DNA of 64,000 nucleotides from Nissolia schottii (lineage: Eukaryota > Streptophyta > Magnoliopsida > Fabales > Fabaceae): NCBI GenBank assembly GCA_003254905.1, contig QANU01075037.1:236342-300341 (forward strand), written 5' to 3'. Positions 48,214 to 58,575 of the stretch are shown piece after piece. A model generated the notes under the pieces. That model ran no database searches and was not told the DNA's origin. It was given only the letters and a program-made list of their open reading frames with translations. The stretch's first letter is position 1; each line of letters opens with the position of its first letter. The position numbers were made by a program, and so were the translations under genes.

Positions 48214-49000
48214 GATAAATATTATATCCTACTAATTTGTCTATTTTTAATAATTTTTACAATTAAATTAACCGAATTTTGTCATTGTTTCACGTTCTAT
48301 ATGGTTGTAATAAAATTTTCATTAGTCAAATCATTGGAAAAGCCAACTTGTAAGAGGTTTAGAGATTTGTGGGTAAGTTAAGCTTACGATGCACTTCTCT
48401 ATAAATATTGTATTGAAAAGTACTAATTTATCATATAAGAGTGTGTTTGGGAACGCTGAAAAATTTAACTTATTTTAACATTTGCTTATTTTAATTATCG
48501 CTTTTTTATATAATCGATTATGTGAAAATCAATTTATGTTTAAATACTTTAGCTAAAAAAGGATTTTAAGATAATCTATTTTATTTGGATTGTATGAAAA
48601 AAATTACTTATGTATGATAAAATTACAAAAGATGATACCAAATAATTATTTATATTGTATAGTATTTAATAGTTAAGGTCAATTTAATAAAAGTAAGGAA
48701 AAAAATATTTTTTTTAATCAAGAAAAGAAAACAGCTTTTAGCCATGTCCAAATGATAGCTTCAACTTATTTTTACCAAAACAGCTTTAAAATTAAGAAAA
48801 AAAAGATGTTGCTTATTCTTCTTCATTTTGCCAAATAAGATAAATTTTACCGGAACAGCTTTTTACCAAATAAAAACAGCTCTAGATCACATAACATATA
48901 CCTATCTTATATTAGATCATGATGACAAACAAAGTTTAATGAATTTAGTTTTAAAAATTGTAAAAAACAACGGACAAATTTAGTAGGATGAAGTATTTAC
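48214..49000. mobile_element. MITE of the ATACTCTCTT family, interrupted
   Basis: The left 'ATCCTACTAATTTGTCTATT' and the complement of the right 'ATCCTACTAAATTTGTCCG' are inverted. The interior matches 41870-41990 ('AAGAGGTTTAGAGATTTG'). A foreign block at about 48441-48895, starting 'GTGTGTTTGGGAACGCTG' and holding 'AACAGCTTTTTACCAAAT', seems to be a second inserted MITE. Confidence 0.6.
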
Positions 49001-50410
49001 TTTTGTGTATTAAGTGTGAATATAATAGTCTCATATTAATAAAGTTTGGATTAAATAAAAACCATATATTTAAAATAATTCATAAATCCATTATCTAAAG
49101 ATTTTAAATAAAAATATGGCGTTTATCTCATTTTGTGTCTCACTTAGGACATAGCGGTAGTAAATAACACAACATTAAGAAAGATGAAGTTGTTTGAAAA
49201 TAGTTTTGTATTCATCGATTATCCGGCTAATATGACCAATTGGATCAGAGCATATGATACAGTATATCCTACAAATTTTTGAGTTTGTGTTAGATAATAA
49301 ATTTAAAATATTACTGAGACATGAAACCGTAATTAATTATTCTTGGATTCTCTGAATTTTCATTTGCGTTTTTCATTAAAAAATATTATTTATCTTTTTG
49401 TTATAATAAATGTTACTGAAAAGTAATTAAATGTTTTACGGTGATAAATTCAAGAGATATTATAATTAAAAATGAAATTATAAATTTAATGATTTAACGT
49501 TTGAAAAATGTCATTCATAATTTTAAGATGTTCTTTATGTTCAAATAAAATTATATTATTTACATTAAGTTTGTCAAACTCGAGAGTTTAAGTAAACTCG
49601 AAGAGTTTTAACAAATTCGAATCGTAATGTCAACTCGTAAACTCGTTTGAATTTACGTAAAAATATATGTTATAAGTAATATAATTAAGAACTAAACTTG
49701 ATTAAATATTGTATTTATAATTGAAATTGAATAATATTAACTTTAAATTAAATTAATGAAAGAAATATCATAAAATACACCTTAATGCATGGCACTTAAT
49801 GGTTATGTTATTCAGTATCTGTATTATTTTATAGTTCAATAAAACATAGCTCAATTATGATAAATATATGAAATTAACTAAATAAACTCAATATATATTA
49901 TCTAATATAAATAAAGTTAGGTAAGTATCTAACAAAGTTACAAAATTTGTACATTTTGAGGAAAACTTATAAACTCGTAGGTAAAATTGAGAGTTTACTT
50001 AAATTCGTACAAATTTACTAAAAAAGAGTTTACATAAGTGTTAACTCGTTTTGTGTAGTAAACTAGTAAACTTATAACAACCATGATTAACATTATCTAA
50101 TTACTCAACTGAGTTAAATTATATAATCTTAATGATTAAAGTAATAATTGTTTAACTCTTTACATTGCACGGTCTCAAAACACTATTAAAAAATAAGGGA
50201 GACATGAGGTAAACACAACTCGGTGTTCGGTAATTAATTAGGCAAACCAATTTCTTCTTTTTTATTTTTTATTTTCAATGTGTGTCCAAAAGATATCATT
50301 TTGGCGTGAAACGTGTCCAGATTCTATGGTCTACCTGAAAGCCGAAGCGTAGTAGTGTGGCAGAAAATGAACCTTGAAATAAAAGTAGCAGTGCAGTGAA
50401 TGAGAAAGGG
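49001..50410. other. AT-rich DNA with a possible foldback
   Basis: No gene. Between about 49566 and 50090 the words 'AAACTCGAGAGTTTAAGTAA' on the left and 'GAGAGTTTACTTAAATTCG' on the right suggest a diverged inverted-repeat element; its limits are unclear. Confidence 0.35.
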
Positions 50411-50413
50411 TGA

Positions 50414-51664
50414 TGTCACGCCTAAGGTTATGAGTATGATGATGTATGAGTCCAACGCTTGGTTGCGTCGCAAGGGCCAACCCCCGCCTCCTACCTAGTG
50501 GAGGTTAGCCCGCTTGATTGGCGACGATGGACCTAGACCCCATCGGTGGTTAGCAACCGCTTTGGTGTGAGTGCAGCTGGGTCGTCAGTCGAGTTGGGAA
50601 CAGAAGTGGTTGTAGTCGTTTGGCCACGGCTACATGAGCGAAAGACTAGAGGAAAGGCGCTAACGCGGGTAAGCCGGTATGCGTAAGAAAAAGAATGAGG
50701 AGACGCTAACCCGGGTAAGCCGGTATGCGTAAGTAAAGAAAAGAAGGACGCTAACCCGGGCAAGCCGGTATGCGTAAGAGAACCCCATGCATAAAGTATG
50801 AAATGAATGTGTATGAATTGACGTGATGAATGAGTATATGATAAGTGCATATGTGATGAATAAGTATGTGATACATAAGTATGTGATATAGTACATGTAT
50901 GAAGTGAGTACCGTCAAGAGAACGCTCGAGATGGCTATGTATATACGCGAGAAAAGTTAACAAGCACGAGAACTTAGATAAGAAAGACTAGTTCCCCAGT
51001 CACCTAGTAAAGTAGATAAAGCCGTTCAGAACTTAGGCCAGATAATAATCAGTAGGATGTTAGTATGCATGTTCACTTAGAAACACCTGAGCGGCCGGTT
51101 GATAAGTGAGTTAAAAGGATCCCCCGACGCCAAGGTAAACCACTGAGGACGAATGTTCTCACCCCCACTCACTTATGCTTCCAGGGGCAGATGTGAGCTA
51201 TGACGAGCAACCCGAGGATCAGAAAAGAATGGAGGACAAGCCACCGATGGCGGACAGACAGATCTTCAAGGCTATGAAGACATGCTTAGCTAGTTGTACG
51301 ATAGATGAACTTTTATTATGTATATGAATGACTATGACATGTATATGCAACTTTATTATAATACTATATGATTTGTTGCATCCATCTGTGACGGACCATG
51401 TATTGATTATGTAATTGCTTAGACTTGGGATAATGAATATTCATAAGCCTATGGCTCTATCGTTTGTCTTATATACTTTGATTCACACATGGCTCATATT
51501 TCTTAAATAAGCACTCAGTAGAAAAGTTTTAAATGGGTCCATATTTTCCTTAACTAAGTATTTTCGAAAAGTAATAAAGGACTATAAGTATTCCCACCAA
51601 GTGGTTAACAACCTAGTGAGCATTGCATACTACTTGAGGGTATGCAGTTAGCTAGGGTGTTACA
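50414..51664 (+). mobile_element. Probable LTR of a chromovirus-type gypsy element
   Basis: A 1251-bp block starts TGTCACGCC and ends GGGTGTTACA, the inverted ends usual for Del/Tekay-type plant gypsy LTRs. It includes 'TCTCACCCCCACTCACTTAT' (about 51158), another common feature of such LTRs. Its GC content is well above its flanks. The flanking pentamers GGTGA and AGATC do not match, and no primer site follows, so it may be a truncated or recombined copy rather than a clean solo LTR. Confidence 0.6.
50655..50780. repeat. 45-46 bp tandem repeat inside the LTR, three units
   Basis: 'CGCTAACCCGGGTAAGCCGG' plus 'TATGCGTAAG' recurs, with unit starts at 50658, 50704 and 50749. The AG-rich linkers differ. 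Confidence 0.85.
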
Positions 51665-51825
51665 AGATCTCTTCCAGGTTATAGTGGCAGCGCCATTCAT
51701 AATCTGTTCTCATAGGTTTCTATTTGGAGGAACTATAGGATTTGCACAAATCATACATTATGAAGTAGTACATCATGACGATGTTTGTTGTTATCTTGGT
51801 TATTGTGTTCTTAGGTTTTGCTTCC
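51665..51825. other. short spacer between two LTR blocks
   Basis: An open frame crosses it but shows no domain I recognise and overlaps the LTR end. Confidence 0.35.
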
Positions 51826-53320
51826 TGATAAGTGTCATATTTTGATGTTTCTAAAGAACTTAATTGGCACTTATCTACTTTGTTTTATACGAACTTGCAA
51901 GATTATTCCCCATTTTCACACAATTTTTGATAATATACAAAGAATAGATTATGTATGGACAAATTGTTAAAATTTTGTTAAAACAATTGTAGAAAAGCAA
52001 GAAGGACTACAAGAGGGAAGATACCATGCAATTGTTACAATGGATGGAATACGAAAGATCGAAAAGGGCTACAAAATGCAAGAAAACAAAGAAACAGACA
52101 TGACTGCTCAGCGGCCTCACCAACCCGCTGAGCTGTCCCACCCACCAAGCTGCCAGAAATGACCAAAGCGCTCAGTGAGCTCACCAACCAGCTTAGCGAG
52201 GGTTCACCAACCCGCTCAGCGAGCTCACCAACTCGTTGAGTGGCCTGAGCGTGGCCTATAAATAGAGGAGTACCCCTGCAGTTTATATCATCACTTTCCA
52301 CCCATTCTCTCTACACTATACACTCCCCACTTGAGTTAGGAATAGGGAGAAAGGTTTAGGAGCAAGAGAATCCCTTAGGGGAAGTGCTCGAGAAATTCCA
52401 AAGGTTTTAGTTCGTGGTGGAAGTGTGGAAACAAACCACCGTTGCTCTCCAACCTACTGCTTTCTCTAAAGTTCTTGTAAGCTTGTAAACTTTCCATGTC
52501 TATGGATAGCTAACTTTCCTTCTTGTTGGGATTTGATGCGTTGTATTCCTTAAATGTATCCATCTTGACTTATGTTCTATGAATTTATGATTATTCTATG
52601 ATTTTAATGATTTGATCTTGTACTTAATGCTAGTCTTGGTTTAGCTTATTGAATCCTAATTTGAGACTTAATCGTGTGAGTGAAAGCTACACCGTTGAGT
52701 TGTAACCAAGTTAGGTTTTAATTTTGTTATTCTAAGCTTGGCGTTATGCTTAATCGTTTGTGAACGAAAGTTACAACCATTGAGTCTGACCCAGATCAAT
52801 TCATCTAATTCTTAGTTGCCGTGATTGGAATGCGGAATTAGTCATTTTAACATCTGAATTAACGTCGATTTACTTTGTTAAATTGTGCAAGAAATTGACA
52901 AGATAACATTGAACAATCGAGTGATCTTAACATGCTTGAAAGAGATGATTAAGTTAAGAACTGGTGGCGATAAATTCAAGAACTCATAAATCATATCTAC
53001 TAAGTTATTGGTTACATTAAAGTATTATTGCAATTCAAATCCCAACATCTTTCTTTACTATCCAAACTCAACTTAATTTATTCTTTACACTTTAATTTAT
53101 TCTTTACACTTTTACTTAATTTCTTTGTTAAACTCTTAAACAAACCAACTATTTCTCATTGCTTAAATTATCACAACTCAAAGAACGATTGTTTTAAAGC
53201 ATCAGTCCTAGAGGACGACAACCCTTCACACTGTACTGCAATTGAATTCCTCAAGAATTTGAAAGCAAAACAGTAGACGGAAAACAAACTAGAGAGTGCA
53301 AAGTAAAAAAGCTTTCGTCG
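51826..53320 (+). mobile_element. Probable solo LTR, Tat/Athila-like gypsy
   Basis: It starts TGATAAGTGTCATATTTTG, a start seen in legume gypsy LTRs, and has a TATA box (CCTATAAATAG, 52256-52266). Late in the block 'CCTAGAGGACGACAACCC' then 'ACTGTACTGCAATTG' resembles the R/U5 signature of Tat/Athila elements. The pentamer CTTCC flanks it at 51821-51825 and 53321-53325, but the last bases read CG, not CA, so the right border is tentative. It would be about 1.5 kb. Confidence 0.5.
52108..52250. repeat. Short 'CGCTCAGCGAGCTCACCAAC' repeats in the LTR
   Basis: About five irregular copies of 'GCTCAGCGAGCTCACCAACC' or variants upstream of the TATA box. They contain overlapping GCTGAGC/GCTCAGC palindromes. 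Confidence 0.8.
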
Positions 53321-53344
53321 CTTCCCTCTTTTTCCCTTGTGTTA

Positions 53345-54318
53345 GGTATTCGTGGCTAGATATGTCCCTCCTAGACTTCGACAAATGTGTCATGCTGAGG
53401 ACGCTGAAATGTATAATTGGGTAAAGGATGAAGTTTTGATGATGTGTCTAATGTGAAGGAAGAGCATGTAACTACTTCGACTTGCTTGGTGGAGTTAGCC
53501 GAGAGAAGAATTTCACCGACAAGTTTATTACCATGTCTGTTTCTCTGCGCGAATGCATCTGTTTCTCGCATGCTAAGGGAGAAACCCCCTTCATCTACAT
53601 GTACGAAGCCTTCTTTAACCTTATTGAGGTGAAGTTACCCTTTAGTGATTTCAAGCTAACCTTTCTGGAAGTCGCCTAGATAGCATCGTCTCAACTTTAT
53701 CCTAATAGTTGGGCATTCATTTTGTCTTGTCCTTCGAAACTCTTTGTGAGCATCTCAGACTTCGTCCCACATTGAACGTGTTTTTCAACTTATTTCAATT
53801 TTACAAGTCTGTAGGTATTTGTCGGGCTTCTCTCAAAACTCCGTAGCACTCTGATCCTTTAATATTTTTATGATGATGCTAAATCCCTAGAAAGTTGTCT
53901 TAGCCAACTTTCTTTAGGAACTAATTCTTCAAAGAAGAAGCATGAGAAGGAGATAGATGAGCTAAAGAAATCTATTTAGGAGACCTGAGATGCATTAAAG
54001 GATTCGAAGGCCAATCTGAGAGTTGTGGAGAACGACCGAGATGTTGTTGTTGATGAATCAAAGTCTACTGAGACTAAGTAATTAGACTTGCTTAATCAAG
54101 TGGAAGGAGCCATGGAGAGCCAATTCAACACCGTGATGGACTAGGTGAAGTTGGTGGTTGCTAATGTCGGGTTGGAGGGGGATTCCTCAAAGGTATCTAT
54201 TGAGGAAAAAGTTAAAGATGGAAAGATTGTGAAACCTCAAGTGACCGCTGAGGCTACAGTTGTCAAGATGGCTTCTGGCCGTGTTGAGGAGTCTAGCTCT
54301 AACACTGAGACAACATGA
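53345..54318 (+). pseudogene. Transposon-associated ORF remnant (PF04195-like, coiled coil)
   Basis: The reading frame changes near 53480 and shows FIYMYEAFFNLIEVKLPFSD, then after a stop SSQLYPNSWAFI, the F-L--LPFS and Q--PNSWA pattern of the plant 'putative gypsy type transposase' domain. The 3' part is charged and heptad-like (KKHEKEIDEL, KANLRVVENDRDVVVDES) with stops in between, ending at about 54318. 'TTGTGTTAG' at 53337-53345 looks like a splice acceptor. These ORFs accompany some plant transposons and are numerous in legumes. It is dead as read. Confidence 0.5.
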
Positions 54319-54879
54319 TATCCATTCTTCCTGTTTGTTGTTGTTGTCGAGTTGTGCCTTGGATTTTATATAATTTTGTTGAGTTGTATCTCGGTTTAAA
54401 CATGTCACTTTAATAAACAATTTCATACTTCATATAACATCAGATAGGGTTATCTTGATGTTAGATATTCTTATTTTGCATATGTATTTGGTACTCGTCT
54501 TTTCGACTTTCCCTTTACATATCTTTTGCATTGTTTGTTGGTGAGTACTTTATGAGATACCTCATCAAAATATTTTGATCATTAACACATTTTTTCAAAT
54601 CTTGGAAATGTTATCACTATGTCAGATATCGTACTTGATCATTCGAGTTAGAAATTCGTGTAGTTCACAACTGTACTTATTGGTTTCCTAGATAAGTTTG
54701 GTGTTCTTGTATTTATATGACTTGTCAATAGTAATCACATGAAAACTAGAATGTAAATCATATATGAGTAATAAAATGTTTGATATGCTCATAATGATGC
54801 AAATATATAAAATGATTAGATTGAATCCTTTACTATTTTGTGAAATAAAGGGTGGTCCTCATTAAAACCTTCTCAAGAC
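54319..54879. other. flank of the transposon ORF remnant
   Basis: AT-rich, no gene. It runs up to the abrupt start of copia homology at about 54880. Confidence 0.4.
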
Positions 54880-57652
54880 AGTGTGAACGCCATGGATATG
54901 GAGGCTTCTTTGTGGCACCGAAGGATTAGTCATATCAGTGAGAAGGGGTTGAATTGTTTAGCTAAATAGGATGTGCTTCCAGGATTGAAGAGTGTCGAGT
55001 TGGAGAAATGTTCTCATTGCATGGCTGGTAAACAGACTAAAGTCTCATTCAAGAAGCACCATCCCTCAAAGAAGTCATAGTTGCTTGAATTGGTGCATTC
55101 TGATGTTTGTGGCCCATTGAAGGTAAAGTCATATAGTGGTGCACTTTATTTTGTTACCTTTATTGATGATTGTTCCAGGAAGCTTTGGGTCTACGCTTTG
55201 AAGACAAAGGACCAGGTTCTAGAGAAATTCAAAGAATTCCATGTCTTGGTTCAGAGACAGTCAGGCAAGAAGCTGAAATTCATTCATACTGACAATGGTG
55301 GTGAGTATTGTGGATCGTTTGATGTTTATTGCAAGCAGCACGGTATCAGAAATGAAATACTCCTCCTAAAACACCTCACCTGAATGGTTTAGCAGGGAAG
55401 ATGAACATGACATTGATTGAAAGAGTTAGATGTATGCTTTCTGAAGCAAAGTTGCCTAAGCATTTTTGGGGTGAGGCACGTACACGGCAGTGCATATTAG
55501 TAATCTGAGTCCTGCAGTTGCTTTGAATGCTGAGGTGCCAGGCAAGATTTGGTTTGGCAAGAATGTCAGGTATGATCATTTACGAATCTTCGATTGCAAA
55601 GCATATGTGCATTTCCAAAGGATGAGAGATCCAAGTTGGATGCGAAGACAAGGCAATACATCTTTATTAGTTATCGTCAGGATGAATTTGGCTACAAGTT
55701 CTTTGATCCTGTTGAGAAGAAGGCAGTTAGAAGCCGTGATGTGAAGTTCATGGAAGACCAAACCATTGAAGACATTTATAAGATAGATAAGACTACATAT
55801 GAGATAGATAATAGTTTGTCTGATGTTGATCCAGTTCGGATACCTCTGCATGATCTGGATACAACTGAGAATAATGTTCGAAATGATGAGCAACATGATG
55901 ATGTTGGTGATTAGCAATTTGGAGATGATTTTGATGTTCTTATTGATGATGTTGAAGAGGAACATGGGATGTCACAAGATGGGGATCTTGGTGATGCTCC
56001 TGAACCACCACAAGTTCAAATTTGGAGGTTTAATAGGCAGAGGAAACCATCTACTAGGTATTCTTCTGATGGCTATGTTGCCTTGACACATGGAAGAGAA
56101 CCTAAGTGTTATCTTGAGGCCATGGAGAGTGAAGAAAAGAAAAAGTGGCAGGATGCAATGCAAGATGAAATGAAGTCTTTGCATGATAATCACGCTTTTG
56201 ATTTGGTGAAATTGCCAAAAGGCAAGAAGGCTTTGGAAAACAGGTGGATTTACAGGGTAAAGCAAGAAAGCAATTCTACATCTCCAAGTTATAAAGCCAG
56301 ATTGGTGGTGAAAGATTTTAGACAGAGAAAAAGTGTTGATTTCAATGAGATTTTTTCTCCTGTGGTGAAGATGTCATCCATTAGAACTATGTTGAGTTTG
56401 GCTGCTACTCTTGATTTAAAGGTAGAGCAAATGGATGTCAAAACTGCTTTCCTTCATGGTGATTTGGAGGAAGAGATTTACATGAAGCAACTTGATGGTT
56501 TTCTTGTTGAAGGCAGGGAAGACTTTGTGTATAGGCTGAGAAAAAACCTATATGGTTTGAAGCAGGCTCCGCGATAGTGGTACAAGAAGTTTGAATCTGT
56601 GTGAGCAAGGCTACAAGAAGACTACTTCTGATCATTGTGTCTTTGTTAAAAAGTTTTCTAATAGTAATTTCATTATCCTGTTATTGTATGTTGATGACAT
56701 GCTTATTGTTGGGAAAGATATTTCCATGATTGACAGGTTGAAGAAGCAATTGGGCGAGTCATTTTCCATGAAAGACATGGGAGCTGCTAAGTAAATTCTT
56801 GGTATAAGAATCATGCGTGATAGGCAAGAGAAGAAGCTTTGGATGTCACAGGAACACTATGTTAAAAGAGTGCTACAAAGGTACCAGATGGAAAATGCTA
56901 AGGCAGTAAGCACTCCTCTTGCTACTCATTTTAAATTAAGTGCTAAACAAAGTCCTTCCAATGAAGCTGAAAAATCATATATGCAACGTGATCCTTATGC
57001 ATTTGTTGTAGGTAGTTTGATGTATGCAATGGTGTGTACAAGACCAGATATTGCACATGCTGTTGGTGCAGTCAGTAGATTTCTGTCTAATCCAGGTAGA
57101 AAGCATTAGAATGTTGCGAAATGGATTTTGAGGTATCTTTGTGGTACTACTCGTTTGAGGCTTTGTTTTGGAGGTGATAAGCCTACCCTTGTAGGCTATA
57201 TTGATATGGCTGGAGACATAGATTCCAGAAGGTCTACTTCAGGCTACATGATTAAGTTTGCAGGGGCAGCTGTGGCATGGCAATCTAGAATGCAGAAGTG
57301 TGTTGCGTTGTCCACTACTGAGGCAGAATTCATTGCCATTACAGAAGCATGCAAGGAGTTGTTTTGGGTGAAGAAACTTTTGCAGGAGCTTGGTTTTGTT
57401 CAAGACAAGTACTTGCTATTTTGTGATAGTCAGAGTGCAATTCATCTTGGTAAGAATTCAACTTTCCATTCTAGGTCAAAGCATATTGATGTGAGGTATC
57501 ATTGGATACGTGATGCTTTGGAGGCTAGGTTGCTGGAGTTGGCAAAAGTTCATACAGATGATAATTGTGCTGATATGATGACTAAGACACTACCGAGAAG
57601 CAAGTTTGAAACCTGTTGTGAGATCGCCGGTTTGCCGATCACCTCCATATAG
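54880..57652 (+). pseudogene. Ty1/copia pol pseudogene, 5'-truncated (Tork/TNT1-like)
   Basis: Segments in order: GAG-pre-integrase (ASLWHRRISHISEKGLN, Cys pair near 55015); integrase with LVHSDVCGP and FIHTDNGGEYC; a frame-broken stretch at 55365-55600; reverse transcriptase with EQMDVKTAFLHGDL (about 56430) and the active-site YVDD (56687-56698); and RNase H with LSTTEAEF and SRSKHIDVRYHWIRD. Gag, protease, primer site and 5' LTR are missing: homology starts abruptly inside pol. Stops include TAG at 56575, TAA at 56792 and TAG at 57107, plus a frame change near 56590. The order INT-RT-RH proves copia rather than gypsy. It cannot encode a working polyprotein. Confidence 0.93.
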
Positions 57653-57668
57653 TTGTGAAGGGGGGATT

Positions 57669-57900
57669 TGTTGGGTTTGGGCTCCCTTCCTATGTGGAGA
57701 AAGGCCCAATATATGCAAAGAGGTCAGTTTTTGGGGTACAGAGAGAGCTGAGAAGACAAAAGAAAGAAGAGAAAATAAACTCTCGAGTTAACTCGTAAAC
57801 TCTTTATTCATAGCTTCTTCATCTTCTTCTTCAAACCTTGGTTCTTTGAGATTGTGGTGGGTTTACCATTTTGTGATAAGTAAAATCAAGGAAGTTCCCA
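57669..57900 (+). mobile_element. 3' LTR of the copia element (approximate end)
   Basis: The LTR start TGTTGGGTTTGGGC follows the purine tract 'GTGAAGGGGGGATT' (57655-57668). CT-rich DNA at 57810-57835 fits a leader region. The end near 'GTTCCCA' (57900) is a guess, since there is no 5' LTR to compare. Confidence 0.6.
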
Positions 57901-58414
57901 TTTTTTTTTCACTCGGAAATGGATAATCTAGATTTTTTTTATTTGGGTTTGATAATCTTAAAAAGTTTCGATTTTTTTTTCCTGAATCAATTTGTGTGAA
58001 GTTCTATTTACCAAGGGAGATATATTTGATCATTGATCTTGGTTATGTTTGACTGTATGTGATTTTTGGTTGTTGATTTTATTTTATTGATTCAGTTCAT
58101 TGACTTTATTGTTTCCAAAGAATATGTTTGAGGAAGCAGATCCAAATAGTAAACGAGAACAATGGAGCAGAGATAAGCATAAGTTGAAGAAAAATAGCTT
58201 TATTTATTTAACTAATTGATAATTACACAAAAATTACACTTCACTACCATTTGTAAAATGTTATTTAATTATTGCATGGTCTAAAATGAAATTCTACGAT
58301 TCCAATTTTAAAGAGGTAAGAGTCAAAACAAAGTATTTTAACCACTAACATACAAACCGTTCGATTAAATATCAACCACTCACATGTAAGGAATAATTTG
58401 CTCCCATATGTTCC
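57901..58414. other. intergenic, no gene seen
   Basis: AT-rich DNA between the copia LTR and the SINE. Confidence 0.4.
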
Positions 58415-58430
58415 GCAGTAAGATATTTCT

Positions 58431-58559
58431 TTTTTAGGTTGCCTGCCCGGTATCCAAGGCTTAGCCTTGACTAATCGGGGTCGATCACAAAGTCTCGAAC
58501 TCGGGATCTTACTTAAGCGATATCAAACCGCTTACCACTTGAACCAACTCATGTTGGTT
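58431..58559 (-). mobile_element. tRNA-derived SINE, internally deleted, with 16-bp TSD
   Basis: Reverse-strand member of the family at 14528: A-box-like TGGTTCAAGTGG (58546-58535), B box GAGTTCGAGACT (58502-58491), tail 'GGATACCGGGCAGGCAACCT' plus A run. GCAGTAAGATATTTCT flanks it exactly (58415-58430 and 58560-58575). It is 129 bp against 183 bp because about 55 bp between 'TTTGTG' and 'CGACCC' are missing. Confidence 0.9.
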
Positions 58560-58575
58560 GCAGTAAGATATTTCT

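Noticed and set aside
51642..51845. 67-residue frame MQLARVLQDLF...
   Set aside because: Starts inside a gypsy LTR end and crosses into the next LTR; no known family.
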